Source: Rhizobium jaguaris
GTDB taxonomy: Bacteria > Pseudomonadota > Alphaproteobacteria > Rhizobiales > Rhizobiaceae
Assembly: GCF_003627755.1 (NCBI RefSeq)
Contig: NZ_CP032695.1
Location: 124,001-188,000, forward strand
Direction: 5' to 3'
DNA length: 64,000 nucleotides
Made by a program: the position numbers and the translations under genes. This document shows, piece by piece, positions 51,131 to 61,153 of the stretch (positions within the stretch are counted from its first letter, which is position 1; each line of letters opens with the position of its first letter). Below the pieces are notes generated by a model. It worked only from the letters and a program-made list of their open reading frames with translations. It was not told the origin of the DNA and ran no database searches.

Positions 51131-52111
51131 ATGCCCACTTTGCAGCCCGTGGATCGGTTGGAATTTCAGATCCTGATCGACAATCTGACCGATAGCTTGT
51201 CCACGGCCCCGCCGAATGTCACGCTTGAGTGGACAGCACTTATGCGGGCGGGCATGCGACAATTGTCCGGCCGCTGCCAATGTTGTGCGAATCACGGCTT
51301 GGCAGTCGTCGTCAAAGCGTTTCGCGGCGCGGCGAGCCGCGTCGTTCTGTTCGATGCCGGTCCGGTGGAGTTCGCGGTCGAATACAATGGGACCCGGCTC
51401 GGCATCGACTTCGCCAGCATCGATGCTGTGGTGCTCTCGCACGGGCACTGGGACCACGCCGGCGGGCTGCCGATTGCGTTTGACCTCATCACCAAAGCAA
51501 ACGGCGGCCGCGCGATTCCCTGCTATTTGCACCCCGGCATGTTCCGCCAGCGCGCCTTGCCGCTCACGGGCGGCGGATTACTTCCCATCCGCGGGATCCC
51601 CTCGCCGGACGACCTCGCTGCCAAGGGAGCCGTCCCGGTCGTCACGACTGAGGCGCAAGTCCTGCTCGACGATATGTTTCTAGTCAGCGGTGAGATTCCC
51701 CGCATGACGAGCTACGAGAAGGGGTTCCCGGGCCACAAGCGGCGGAGCGAGGACGGCCAATCTTGGGAAGATGATCCGCTCATCATGGACGAGCGCTTTC
51801 TGGCCGTTCATGTGGGCGGCAAAGGCATCGTCGTACTCACGGCCTGCTCGCACGCAGGTATCATCAACGTTCTCAAACATGCGCAGTCCAGTTTCCCGGC
51901 GATCCCGCTCTATGCTGTTGCTGGCGGCTTCCACTTGGCGGGCGGCAACGAGAAGATCATTGCCGAATCCGTGCGCGACATCGGAACGTTCGGTCTTGCC
52001 TTGATCGCGCCGGGCCATTGCACGGGCTGGCGGGCGGTGAATGCCCTCGTGAACGCCTATGGTGACAGCACCGTGGCACCCTTGGCCGTCGGAAAGATAT
52101 TCGCAATCTGA
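51131..52111 (+). CDS. Metallo-beta-lactamase-fold hydrolase (DHPS-like)
   Basis: A 326-residue MBL-fold metalloenzyme. The metal motif is VVLSHGHWDHAGGLP (HxHxDH), a further His lies in LTACSHAGIINVLKHAQ, and a late His in GGFHLAGG and PGHCTGWRA. This arrangement resembles the MBL group annotated as 7,8-dihydropterin-type (DHPS-like) hydrolases. The protein is complete and alone between an IS relic and non-coding DNA, so context gives no function. Confidence 0.85.
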   Translation: MPTLQPVDRLEFQILIDNLTDSLSTAPPNVTLEWTALMRAGMRQLSGRCQCCANHGLAVVVKAFRGAASRVVLFDAGPVEFAVEYNGTRLGIDFASIDAVVLSHGHWDHAGGLPIAFDLITKANGGRAIPCYLHPGMFRQRALPLTGGGLLPIRGIPSPDDLAAKGAVPVVTTEAQVLLDDMFLVSGEIPRMTSYEKGFPGHKRRSEDGQSWEDDPLIMDERFLAVHVGGKGIVVLTACSHAGIINVLKHAQSSFPAIPLYAVAGGFHLAGGNEKIIAESVRDIGTFGLALIAPGHCTGWRAVNALVNAYGDSTVAPLAVGKIFAI

Positions 52112-52919
52112 CGCGCGGGCATTCCAAACGTGAGGCCTCGACTTCAGCTCCTGGCCCTTCGCGTCATTCAGCTGCGCTGCAGAATTTGGTTGCTATCGGT
52201 GCATAGCGGACTCTGGCAAGCCGTCCGCCAGGCAGATTTATGGGTTCACGGCCTGGTTCAATCCAGCTAGCGATCTGCCGTCAGTATCTGAGAGATGACA
52301 GATGGTCGGGTCGATCTGAAGAGAAAGCGGGGTCGCATCGGTAAGCATGTCCTCTTCTCACTTAGTGTAAAGCCCGCGGCGTTATTCCCTCCATTGGAGA
52401 TACCAGTCCCAGGCGCTGAGGAAGATCAATAAGCCGAAAGTGGCTGTAAGCGGGACGCCGCAGCCTTTGACGATACCGGCGGCGGAGGCTGCCAAGGCCC
52501 CAAACGTCAGGCCAAGGTGATCGACCTTCTGGAAGGCTGTCTCTTCGCCCCAGATACCGTGCGCTGAAGACCGATCGCCTCGGCGCCGAAGTATTGAAAT
52601 GGATCATGTCGGCCACCTCCGCTGCCAACGGCGGCGGCGCATCTGCGACGCCGGCCAAAAGGTCAGGGTCTTCGAACGTCCGTCATATTAGGGTTGGCGC
52701 CCGCCGTTAGGGTGAGGGCCCGCGGCGACAACGATCCTCCGCCGAAGGCATCCCAACAGCCGCGCGTGCGGCATTCGCACAACGGACTTGCGATGGCGAG
52801 TTCCATCGCGTTCCTACATGATGCATGCTTGCCCCCAGCGGTCTCGATACCAGAACGTGAGCACCCAACTAGGCAGCAACCCCGACGATGTGCAACACTC
52901 TCATAGAATTACTGAACTC
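52112..52919. other. Long gene-free stretch, decayed sequence
   Basis: About 800 bp without a convincing gene. Around 52500-52720 a plus-strand frame gives short coding-like segments (KVIDLLEGCLFAPDTVR, broken by stops), which could be the remains of a small DUF3489-like or phage-type protein, but the match is weak. The promoter of the regulator at 52920 must lie near the right end. Confidence 0.35.
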
Positions 52920-53903
52920 ATGGCGCGGCAATCGTTTTCTCTAAATGATCTCAAGCATGGCGAGCGGCCGGTACGCATCGGGTTCTTCCTGGCACCCGAC
53001 TATCCGCTGATGACCTTTTCTGCAGCCCTTGATTCACTCAGGCAGGGAAACCGGTTGATCAAGCGGAAGGCTTTCGAATGGGTTCTGATTACTGCAGACG
53101 GACGCGAGGCGAGGTCGAGCAGCGGACTGGCTTTTCCTTCCGATTACGCCATAGCGCAAGCACCGAAATGCGATATTCTGTTCGTCTGTGCTGGTGTCAA
53201 CTACACTAATAGTTACGATCCGGGGCTGTTCTCGTGGCTTCGCCGCATCTATTCCGAAGGCTGCGTTGTCGGTGGGGTCAGCACGGCGGTGTTCTATTTG
53301 GCAAGGGCCGGACTCCTTGAGGGCCGGCGCTGCGCGGTCCATTGGGAGTCGCTCCCGAGCTTCCGCAGTGAGTTTCCCAACTGTTTGGCGACCGATGACA
53401 TCTTTGCGGTCGACGGGCGGCTGATTACATCGTCTGGCGGTACCGTCACGCTTGACATGATGCTCTATCTGATTGCCGCGATCGAAGGACGAGAGCTCGC
53501 CGAGCAGATCTCCGATCAGTTCAATCATCCTCGCATGCGAAGACAGGACGACGTTCAGCGGATGGTACCCGAGGACCGCTTCGGCATTCGGAATGTCAAA
53601 CTTGGTTTCGTGATCCGTCGCATGGAAAGCAGTCTTTCCGAACCCATCGAGATCGCGGAGCTTGCTGATGCCGTCAAGATCTCACCGCGTCAGCTAGAAC
53701 GGCTGTTCCGTACCCATCTGAACAAAAGCCCGTCGCAGTTTTACATCGATCTGCGCATGGCGCGCGCCAGGGAACTTTTGATCCACACCGATCTAAGCGT
53801 TTCCGATATCGCCGGCGTCTGCGGATACGAATCCCCCTCGCATTTCAGCCGGTTCTACCGCCAGCATTTTCGCGAAAGCCCAGTCGCCACGCGACGGTCC
53901 TGA
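52920..53903 (+). CDS. GlxA-family AraC-type transcriptional regulator
   Basis: About 327 residues: a DJ-1/PfpI-like ligand domain (VRIGFFLAPDYPLMTFSAAL, ILFVCAGVNYTNSYDPGLF, GGVSTAVFYLARAGLLEG) and an AraC DNA-binding domain (IAELADAVKISPRQLERLF, VSDIAGVCGYESPSHFSRFY). I use the ATG at 52920, which lacks a strong ribosome site; starts further upstream are open. It is a paralogue of the regulator at 31540. It precedes and probably controls the peptide-transport/hydantoinase operon that follows on the same strand. Confidence 0.85.
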   Translation: MARQSFSLNDLKHGERPVRIGFFLAPDYPLMTFSAALDSLRQGNRLIKRKAFEWVLITADGREARSSSGLAFPSDYAIAQAPKCDILFVCAGVNYTNSYDPGLFSWLRRIYSEGCVVGGVSTAVFYLARAGLLEGRRCAVHWESLPSFRSEFPNCLATDDIFAVDGRLITSSGGTVTLDMMLYLIAAIEGRELAEQISDQFNHPRMRRQDDVQRMVPEDRFGIRNVKLGFVIRRMESSLSEPIEIAELADAVKISPRQLERLFRTHLNKSPSQFYIDLRMARARELLIHTDLSVSDIAGVCGYESPSHFSRFYRQHFRESPVATRRS

Positions 53904-54148
53904 GTCAGCATCACTGCAATCTTTGCCTGTCTTTTTAATCGGAGTGGACCGCTATTGGTGCAATGCAGCAATATGTCGTGTGACGCATATTCCGTGTCGG
54001 ATGAATGCATTCTGTCACATTAATATTGGCTCTAGATTTTGTCTCGACGGCGAAAACGGACATCAGATCCGCGCAGGTCGAGGCGGCGGAAAACCAGCTA
54101 CGCCTCGCGACAACGGGAACAGTTTGCACGAACTCGGAGACCATCATC

Positions 54149-55822
54149 TTGGACAAGAATCAGCATTCCTATATTCCGACGCTTATCAAAGAGCTTTCGG
54201 ACGGCAGCATCAACCGCAGGGACTTCCTGCGTAAGTCGACGCTTCTCGGCCTCTCGGCGGCCGCCGCCTATTCGCTGGCGGGCGTCGCTCAGCCGTTCAA
54301 CTCGGCCAAGGCCGACGACATGCCAAAGGGCGGTAATCTGCGCATCGGTATGCGCTGCATGGAAATCAAGGACCCGCATCTGGCCGACTTCGCCGAAAAG
54401 TCGAACGTCATCCGTCAGGTCTGCGAGTATTTGACCTTCACCGACCGCAACAACATCACCCATCCCTACCTCCTCGAAAAATGGGATGTCAGCGACGACC
54501 TGAAGACCTGGACGCTGCATGTCCGCAAGGGCGTCAAGTGGCGCAAGGGCGGCAAGACGTTGACGGCGGACGACGTCGTCTGGAACCTGAAGCGCGTTAG
54601 CGACCCGAAGGTCGGCTCGTCGGTTCTCGGCCTCTTCACCGGCTATCTCGTCCAGGAATATGACGGGGGCGAGAAGGACGAGAAGGGCAATCCGAAGAAG
54701 TCGAGCAAGCTCTGGTCCGACAACGCGATCGAGAAGGTCGACGACTACACGGTTCGCCTCAATTGCTACGCACCGCAGATCGCCGTTCCCGAACATCTTT
54801 ACCACTATCCGATGTTCATTCTGGATCCGGCCGACAACGGCTCCTTCGGCCCCGATGCAAACGGTACGGGCCCGTTCGAGATGACGGAATACACGATCGG
54901 CAAGGGCGCCAAGTATAAGGCGCGCACCGACTATTGGGGCACCGGTCCCTATCTTTCGACATTCGAGTTCGTCGATCTCGGTGACAATCCAGGCGCGGGC
55001 ATTGCGGCCATGGCCTCCAAGCAGGTCGACGGACTGTCGGAGGCCGATGCAGTCCAGATCAGCTCGATGAAGAATTTCCCGCATGTGGCGGTCTTCAAGG
55101 TCGAGACGACGCAGACTGTCGTCGCCCGCATGCACCCCGATGTCGAGCAGTTCAAGGACAGGCGCGTCCGCCAGGCAATGCGCTTTGCGATCGATCGCGA
55201 GAAGGTCATCCAGACGTCGCTGCTTGGCGCCGGCACGCCGGCGGAAGATCACCACGTCGCGCCGTCGCATCCTGAATACGCGACCCTTCCGAAATATCCC
55301 CGCGATATCGAGAAGGCCAAGAAGCTGCTGGCCGATGCCGGCTATCCCAACGGCTTCGAATTTGACATGGTCACGCGCCCGGATCCGATCTGGGAGCTGA
55401 ACACGGCCCAAGTTCTGGCCGAGCAGTTCAAGGACATCGGCGTCAAGATCAACATCAAGTCGCTGCCGAGCGCGCAATATTGGGAGGTCTGGACGTCGGC
55501 GCCCTTCAGCCTGACGGCCTGGGGCCATCGCCCGCTCGCCATCATGACGCTGTCGCTCGCCTATCGGTCGAATGCCGCCTGGAACGAGTCCCACTATGCC
55601 AATCCGGAATTCGACCAGCTCCTGACCCGGGCCGAGGGCATCCTTGACCCCAAGGAGCGCAGCAAGGTCATCGAGAAAATCGAGTTGATCATGCAGGATG
55701 ACGGGCCGATCGTTCAGCCGTTCTGGCGCGTCTTCTCGACCGTAATGGACAAGAAGGTCAAGGGTTTCGAGCTCCATCCTTCGCAGTACATCTTCGCGCA
55801 TCAATACGCGATCTCCGCCTGA
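54149..55822 (+). CDS. Peptide-type ABC transporter substrate-binding protein (Tat signal)
   Basis: A 557-residue family-5 binding protein. The likely start is a TTG at 54149 ([20 protein letters not shown]) with CGGAG 10 bp before; the ATG at 54005 adds sequence without homology. The twin-arginine motif [20 protein letters not shown] directs export by Tat. The mature part has [56 protein letters not shown] and a C-terminal [20 protein letters not shown]. It captures the transported ligand for the permeases encoded next. Confidence 0.88.
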   Translation: MDKNQHSYIPTLIKELSDGSINRRDFLRKSTLLGLSAAAAYSLAGVAQPFNSAKADDMPKGGNLRIGMRCMEIKDPHLADFAEKSNVIRQVCEYLTFTDRNNITHPYLLEKWDVSDDLKTWTLHVRKGVKWRKGGKTLTADDVVWNLKRVSDPKVGSSVLGLFTGYLVQEYDGGEKDEKGNPKKSSKLWSDNAIEKVDDYTVRLNCYAPQIAVPEHLYHYPMFILDPADNGSFGPDANGTGPFEMTEYTIGKGAKYKARTDYWGTGPYLSTFEFVDLGDNPGAGIAAMASKQVDGLSEADAVQISSMKNFPHVAVFKVETTQTVVARMHPDVEQFKDRRVRQAMRFAIDREKVIQTSLLGAGTPAEDHHVAPSHPEYATLPKYPRDIEKAKKLLADAGYPNGFEFDMVTRPDPIWELNTAQVLAEQFKDIGVKINIKSLPSAQYWEVWTSAPFSLTAWGHRPLAIMTLSLAYRSNAAWNESHYANPEFDQLLTRAEGILDPKERSKVIEKIELIMQDDGPIVQPFWRVFSTVMDKKVKGFELHPSQYIFAHQYAISA

Positions 55823-55899
55823 TCAAGCGGCGCCAGGATCGCCCGGGCTTGTCCGGGCGGTCTCATGCCGACGCGTGAGAACATCGGACTGATAGTGCA

Positions 55900-56913
55900 A
55901 TGTCGAAATTCCTTCTGAAACGACTGATCATGATGCTGCTCACCATGCTGTGCGCATCATTCCTGGTCTTTGCCGTCTGCGAATTCACCCCCGGCAGCGT
56001 GGCGCGCAAATCGCTCGGCCCCTTCGCCACGCAGCAGCAGGTCGATATCCTGACTGAAAAGCTGAAGGCCAATGATCCGCTGCTCGTGCGTTACGGTCGC
56101 TGGCTCGGCGTGCTCGTCGGCGCCATTCCCGATCCGCTGCAGGATCCGAGCACCGGGCTCAATTTCAAGGATCCGCGCGGCGCGCAGTACTTTGGCAATT
56201 TCGGCTATTCGACGCTGAACAAGCTGCCTGTCAACGACGTGATCTGGAACAGGCTTGGCAATACGGCGATCCTCGCCGGCCTCGCCTTTCTCCTGATCGT
56301 GCCACTGTCGATCATCTTCGGTATCTTGTCGGGGTTGAAGGAGGGCGGGGTGCTTGACCGAACGCTGTCGGTCATCTGCATCACTTTCACCTCCATTCCC
56401 GAATTTGCGTCGGGCGTTTTCCTGGTCACACTCTTCGTCATTCTCTGGCCGATCTTGCCGGGGACGAGCCCGCTCAACAGCGACGGCGGATGGGCGGTGC
56501 CCTATCAGTTCGTGCTGCCGGTCGCTGTGCTCGTGATCTACGATTTCGGTTACGTCGCCCGGATGATCCGCGTCTCGATGATCGGCGTCATGGAGCGGCC
56601 ATACATCCGCACTGCCGTCCTGAAGGGCATGAGTACCCGTCGCATGGTTCTCGGCCATGCGCTGCGCAACGCCATGATCGCACCTTTCACCGTGCTCCTC
56701 CTGCAGATCAACTTTCTGATCAGCGGCGTGGTCGTCACTGAGCTCGTCTTTGCCTATCCGGGCTTCGGTCGCCTGATCCTGGACGCCAGCCTCTTCGGCG
56801 ATATCGCCACGCTGGAAGCTGCGACGCTCATCACGGTTGCCGTCGCCGTCGTTACGCAGTTGCTCGGCGACCTGGGTTACATGCTGCTCGATCCACGTAT
56901 CCGGGTGAGGTAA
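55900..56913 (+). CDS. Peptide-type ABC transporter permease (DppB-like)
   Basis: A 337-residue inner-membrane permease. The N-terminal helix (LIMMLLTMLCASFLVFAVCE) is followed by ATP-contact loop MSTRRMVLGHALRNAMIAPF, and the C-terminal ELVFAYPGFGRLILDASLFG is typical of DppB/OppB. It is followed by its partner permease after 3 bp. Confidence 0.9.
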   Translation: MSKFLLKRLIMMLLTMLCASFLVFAVCEFTPGSVARKSLGPFATQQQVDILTEKLKANDPLLVRYGRWLGVLVGAIPDPLQDPSTGLNFKDPRGAQYFGNFGYSTLNKLPVNDVIWNRLGNTAILAGLAFLLIVPLSIIFGILSGLKEGGVLDRTLSVICITFTSIPEFASGVFLVTLFVILWPILPGTSPLNSDGGWAVPYQFVLPVAVLVIYDFGYVARMIRVSMIGVMERPYIRTAVLKGMSTRRMVLGHALRNAMIAPFTVLLLQINFLISGVVVTELVFAYPGFGRLILDASLFGDIATLEAATLITVAVAVVTQLLGDLGYMLLDPRIRVR

Positions 56914-56916
56914 ACC

Positions 56917-57792
56917 ATGGCACTCCAAGACAATATCGCCGGGATCAAGGTCACTGCGGTCAAGCGGGCGGCGCGGCCGAACTGGATGCGGATCTTTCAT
57001 TCCAAGACGGCCATCGTCGGCCTGTTCCTGGTCGTCTTCTGGGTGGCCGCGGCCGTTCTCGCGCCGATCCTGCCGCTACCGTCCCCGACGGATTCGGACG
57101 TGATGGCGATGGGCAATCCCTTTCCATCCGCAACCCATTGGCTCGGCACCGATATCCTAAGCCGAGACGTTCTCTCCCGCCTGATCTTCGGCGCACGCAC
57201 CGTGCTTTTCGTTGCGCCGCTCTCGGTTGCTGTCGCCATGATCGTTGGCATCGCCATGGGCATGGTCGCGGGCTATTACGGCGGCTGGATCGACACGCTG
57301 ATCAGTCGCTTCTCCGACATCGTGCTCGCCTTTCCCGTTCTCGTGATCTATGTGATCCTGATCGCCAATATCGGGCCGTCCGTACTCAACATCGTGCTCG
57401 CAACGACAATCGCGTCGTCACCGGGCATCGGCCGCATCACCCGTGGCCTCATTCTCGGCCTCAAAGAGCAGGAATATATAGCCGCCGCGAAACTCCGGGC
57501 GGAGAGCACGATCTACATCATGCTCGTCGAGCTCCTGCCCAATTGCCGCAGCCTGCTGATCGTCGATGCCTGCCTGCGCATCGGGTATACCATCATCACC
57601 ATCGGCATTCTCGGTTTCCTCGGCCTTGGCCTGCCGCCGCCGAACCCCGATTGGGGCGGCATGGTCAAGGAGAGCGTCACCGTGCTCAACGTCTGGCCCC
57701 TGATGTCGCTCATTCCATCCGCTGCGCTCGTCAGTCTCGTTCTCGGTTTCAATCTGCTGGCCGATGGCATGCGTGAGGCATGGAAGCCATGA
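56917..57792 (+). CDS. Peptide-type ABC transporter permease (DppC-like)
   Basis: A 291-residue DppC-type permease: short cytoplasmic N-terminus, first helix AIVGLFLVVFWVAAAVLAPI, the motif HWLGTDILSRDVLSRLIFGA, and the coupling loop KEQEYIAAAKLRAESTIYIM. The start 3 bp after the previous stop and the 4-bp overlap with the ATPase (ATGA) indicate one transcript. Confidence 0.9.
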   Translation: MALQDNIAGIKVTAVKRAARPNWMRIFHSKTAIVGLFLVVFWVAAAVLAPILPLPSPTDSDVMAMGNPFPSATHWLGTDILSRDVLSRLIFGARTVLFVAPLSVAVAMIVGIAMGMVAGYYGGWIDTLISRFSDIVLAFPVLVIYVILIANIGPSVLNIVLATTIASSPGIGRITRGLILGLKEQEYIAAAKLRAESTIYIMLVELLPNCRSLLIVDACLRIGYTIITIGILGFLGLGLPPPNPDWGGMVKESVTVLNVWPLMSLIPSAALVSLVLGFNLLADGMREAWKP

Positions 57793-59879
57793 ACCTGTCC
57801 GTATCCAACCTGCAAGGGGCCGACATGTCCGACGCTCCAAAGTCTGATCTCGAACCGCTGCTCGACATCAGGGATCTCAGGATCGAGTTCCGCGGCAAGA
57901 GCGAGACCGTGGTCGCAGTGCCGAACCTCTCTTTCAGCGTCGGGCCGGGCGAGAGCTACGGCCTCGTCGGCGAGTCCGGCTGCGGCAAGAGCACGACAGC
58001 CATGGCGATCATGGGTTATCTCGGCAATACCGGCGTGATCGCCGACGGCAGCATCCGCTTCGATGGCAGGGAGCTCGTCGGCGCCAGAGAAAAGGAGCTG
58101 CGCTCGATCCGGGGCCGGCGCATCGCCATGGTCTACCAGGATCCGATGAGTGCGCTCAATCCGGTCAAGACGATCGGATCGCAGCTTGCGGAAGTGCCTC
58201 TGCTGCATCTCGGATCGACGAAGAAGGAGGCCATGGAGATGGCGGCCGCCATGCTCGACGATGTGCGCTTGCCTGATGCCGGCGACATGTTGAAGCGCTA
58301 TCCGCATCAGCTGTCGGGCGGCCAGCAGCAACGCGTCGTTATTGCCATGGCGCTTCTGGCGCGGCCTTCGCTGCTATTGCTCGACGAACCGACGACGGGC
58401 CTCGACGTGACGGTCGAAGCGGCTGTCATCGACCTGATCGGCGAGCTGCGCCGCCGCTATTCCACGAGCCTGCTATTCATCTCCCACAATCTCGGCTTGA
58501 TCGCAGAAACCTGCGACCGCGTCGGCATCATGTATTCCGGCGAGATGGTGGAGGAGGGGACGACCGGCGATCTCTTCCGCACGCCGCGCCATCCCTATAC
58601 ACAGGGGCTGATCGATTGCATTCCAGATATCGGCAGCGATAAGCATAGCCGCGCGCTGGCCGCAATTCCCGGCCATATTCCGTTGCCGCAGGAGCGGCCG
58701 GAAGGCTGTTTCTTCGCGCCGCGCTGCTCGGGCTTCACCGCGGGTCTCTGCGACCGTCCTGATCTCGACCTGACGACGGCCGGAGCCGATCATCTCGTCC
58801 GCTGCGCCCGCTGGCAGGAGATGGAACGGCCGCGCGCAAAACTGCCGCCGACGCTCTCCACCATGGTTCAGCAGGAAGAGGCGATCGACCTTTCCGACGT
58901 CACGAAGCTCTACCGGATCAGCGCCCAGAAGACGGTCAAGGCCAACGAGGCGGTCTCTTTCGGCGCACGCAAGGCCGAGATCGTCGCTCTGGTCGGCGAA
59001 TCCGGTTGCGGGAAGTCGACGCTGGCGCGCATCGCAACCGGCCTCGATAGCGCGACATCAGGATCGATCCGCATGGCCGGCGAGAACATCGCCGAGCTTC
59101 AGGCGCGCGAAAGACCGCGTCACTTATTGCAGTCCATCCAGATGATCTTTCAGAATCCGGACAGCACGCTGAATCCGTCCCACTCGGCCGCGTTTTCGAT
59201 CCGTCGCTCGATCAAGAAATTCGGCGTCCGCAAGGGCAGGGCCGCAATCGAACAGCGGGTCCGGGAGCTTCTGGAAATGGTGCGGCTATCGCCCACGGTT
59301 GCCGATCGCAAGCCGAGCCAGCTCTCCGGCGGCCAGAAGCAGCGCATCGCGATTGCCCGCGCCTTTGCCGCCGATCCCTCGCTGATCGTTGCCGACGAAC
59401 CGGTCTCGGCGCTCGACGTCTCGGTTCAGGCCGCAGTCGTGACCCTGCTTCTCGACATCCAGCGTGAGAAGCATACGACGATGCTGTTCATCAGCCATGA
59501 CCTAGCGCTCGTCCGGCACGTCGCCGACAAGGTCGTCGTCATGTATCTCGGCAAGGTGATGGAAAAAGGCACGGTCGAAGAGGTCTTCGGCGCCGGCACC
59601 CATCCCTATACCGAAGCGCTGATTTCGGCGATCCGCAGCCCGAACCCCGACGAGGAGCCGCGTGAACGGATCCGGCTGACCGGCGAAACGCCGAGCCCCG
59701 TCAATGTCCCCGCGGGCTGTCGCTTCGCGACGCGCTGCCATCGCAAGGTCGGCACGATCTGCGACAGCGTCGCTCCGCCGATCCGGCAAATGTCTGACAC
59801 CCACGAGATCGCCTGCCATATCGAGGAAGGCCGGCTGCGGGGCGAATTGCCGGTCTATGCCGCGCCAACAAGGGGATAG
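57789..59879 (+). CDS. Double ABC ATPase (DppD-DppF fusion)
   Basis: A 696-residue protein with two ATPase modules that energise the two permeases. First module: Walker [21 protein letters not shown], signature [16 protein letters not shown], Walker [15 protein letters not shown]. Second module (from about 365): [53 protein letters not shown]. Each half ends in an oligopeptide-type C-terminal Cys-containing region ([22 protein letters not shown]). The start at 57789 overlaps the permease stop; 57825 is an alternative start. The fusion is common in rhizobia. Confidence 0.92.
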   Translation: MNLSVSNLQGADMSDAPKSDLEPLLDIRDLRIEFRGKSETVVAVPNLSFSVGPGESYGLVGESGCGKSTTAMAIMGYLGNTGVIADGSIRFDGRELVGAREKELRSIRGRRIAMVYQDPMSALNPVKTIGSQLAEVPLLHLGSTKKEAMEMAAAMLDDVRLPDAGDMLKRYPHQLSGGQQQRVVIAMALLARPSLLLLDEPTTGLDVTVEAAVIDLIGELRRRYSTSLLFISHNLGLIAETCDRVGIMYSGEMVEEGTTGDLFRTPRHPYTQGLIDCIPDIGSDKHSRALAAIPGHIPLPQERPEGCFFAPRCSGFTAGLCDRPDLDLTTAGADHLVRCARWQEMERPRAKLPPTLSTMVQQEEAIDLSDVTKLYRISAQKTVKANEAVSFGARKAEIVALVGESGCGKSTLARIATGLDSATSGSIRMAGENIAELQARERPRHLLQSIQMIFQNPDSTLNPSHSAAFSIRRSIKKFGVRKGRAAIEQRVRELLEMVRLSPTVADRKPSQLSGGQKQRIAIARAFAADPSLIVADEPVSALDVSVQAAVVTLLLDIQREKHTTMLFISHDLALVRHVADKVVVMYLGKVMEKGTVEEVFGAGTHPYTEALISAIRSPNPDEEPRERIRLTGETPSPVNVPAGCRFATRCHRKVGTICDSVAPPIRQMSDTHEIACHIEEGRLRGELPVYAAPTRG

Positions 59880-59881
59880 CG

Positions 59882-61153
59882 ATGAGCGGCGAAGCATCCA
59901 TGGGCGCGAGTTTCTGGGAGCGGGCAGCGCGATTTCGTGCACTTGTCCCGGTTATGGTCGCCATTTGCGTGATCGGCACGGGCAACAGCCTGTTGACCAC
60001 ATCGGTATCGCTGCGCCTTAGCGAGCCGGATGTGGATCCTGGCACGGTGCAGTTGCTTCTGACCGGTTTCCCCGTCGGCTTCCTCGCAGGCTGCCTCGCC
60101 GCGCGCTTTCTCGTCTCGCGCTTCGGCCATCGGGGCACGTTCCTGGCCGTCGGTTTCCTTGCAGCCTTCGCGGGCTTTGGCTATATGGCGACATCCGCGG
60201 CGCCGGTCTGGCTCGTGCTGCGACTTCTGAACGGCTTTGCGATGGCGGTGATATTCGTCGTCTCGGAAAGCTGGATCAATCTCTATGCGGACGAGCGTAA
60301 TCGCGGCTCCTATTTCTCACTCTACATGATGATGACCTCGCTCGCCGTTCTCTTCGGCCAGCTCATGGTCGAGGCGGCAGGCCCGCATTCCCCCCATCTC
60401 TTCCTGATCGCGGCAATGACCGTGACGGTCGGCGTCCTCTATTGCCGGTTCGTCGGCCGCCCCTGGCCGTCTCTTCCAGTGCGCGATATCCGCCCGCTAC
60501 AGGCCGGTGTTTCATCCGCCGATCAGCGCTATGGCCTGTGGAAGCTTGCCGTTCTCGCGCCCGTCACTATCATTGCGGTCTTCCAGGCTGGCATGACCAA
60601 CATGAATGTCTTCGCGTTGACGCCGCTCTACGGCGCGAAGATCGACCTTCCGGCCGCAACGACGATCGGGCTCGTAACGGCATTCAGTATGGGTGGCATG
60701 CTGGCGCAGACGCCTGTGGGCTGGCTCTCCGATCGGCTGGACCGTCGCTGGATGCTGCTGGTGCAGGGCATACTGGCAGCCATATTCTGCGTCTCGATCA
60801 TCACTCTCGGAAGCCACTTCGTACCGCTGCTTTTCGTGCTGTTCTTCCTCTATGGCGCCACGGCGTTGACGATCTATCCCGTTGGCATCGCCTTTGCCAA
60901 CTCGCAGATCGACAGCCGCCACATGGTCTCGGCATCGGGCGGTCTTCTGCTGCTCTATTCGATCGGCAATGTCATGACACCAGGCGTTGCCGCCGGTCTC
61001 ATGGCGCATGTAGCGCCTTACGCACTCTTCATCATGCTCGGGAGCGGCGCGGCACTCGTTGCCGTCGGCGCCTGCTTCAATCTTCGCCGCAAGGCAGTCC
61101 ATTCCGACTTGAGCATTTCGTCAGACTGCCTCGTTTCCGGAGCCAATGAATGA
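59882..61153 (+). CDS. MFS transporter
   Basis: A 423-residue major facilitator protein with about twelve helices, starting 2 bp after the ATPase stop. Visible are the first helix (ALVPVMVAICVIGTGNSLL), the inter-helix motif ARFLVSRFGHRGTFLAVGFL, the second-half MGGMLAQTPVGWLSDRLDRR and late helices (ASGGLLLLYSIGNVMTPGV). It resembles the YcaD-type group. Within the operon it may export an end product or import a related compound. Confidence 0.88.
   Translation: MSGEASMGASFWERAARFRALVPVMVAICVIGTGNSLLTTSVSLRLSEPDVDPGTVQLLLTGFPVGFLAGCLAARFLVSRFGHRGTFLAVGFLAAFAGFGYMATSAAPVWLVLRLLNGFAMAVIFVVSESWINLYADERNRGSYFSLYMMMTSLAVLFGQLMVEAAGPHSPHLFLIAAMTVTVGVLYCRFVGRPWPSLPVRDIRPLQAGVSSADQRYGLWKLAVLAPVTIIAVFQAGMTNMNVFALTPLYGAKIDLPAATTIGLVTAFSMGGMLAQTPVGWLSDRLDRRWMLLVQGILAAIFCVSIITLGSHFVPLLFVLFFLYGATALTIYPVGIAFANSQIDSRHMVSASGGLLLLYSIGNVMTPGVAAGLMAHVAPYALFIMLGSGAALVAVGACFNLRRKAVHSDLSISSDCLVSGANE

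Noticed and set aside
52362..52658. 98-residue minus-strand open frame in the gene-free stretch
   Set aside because: No homology pattern, low-complexity arginine-rich translation and no ribosome site.
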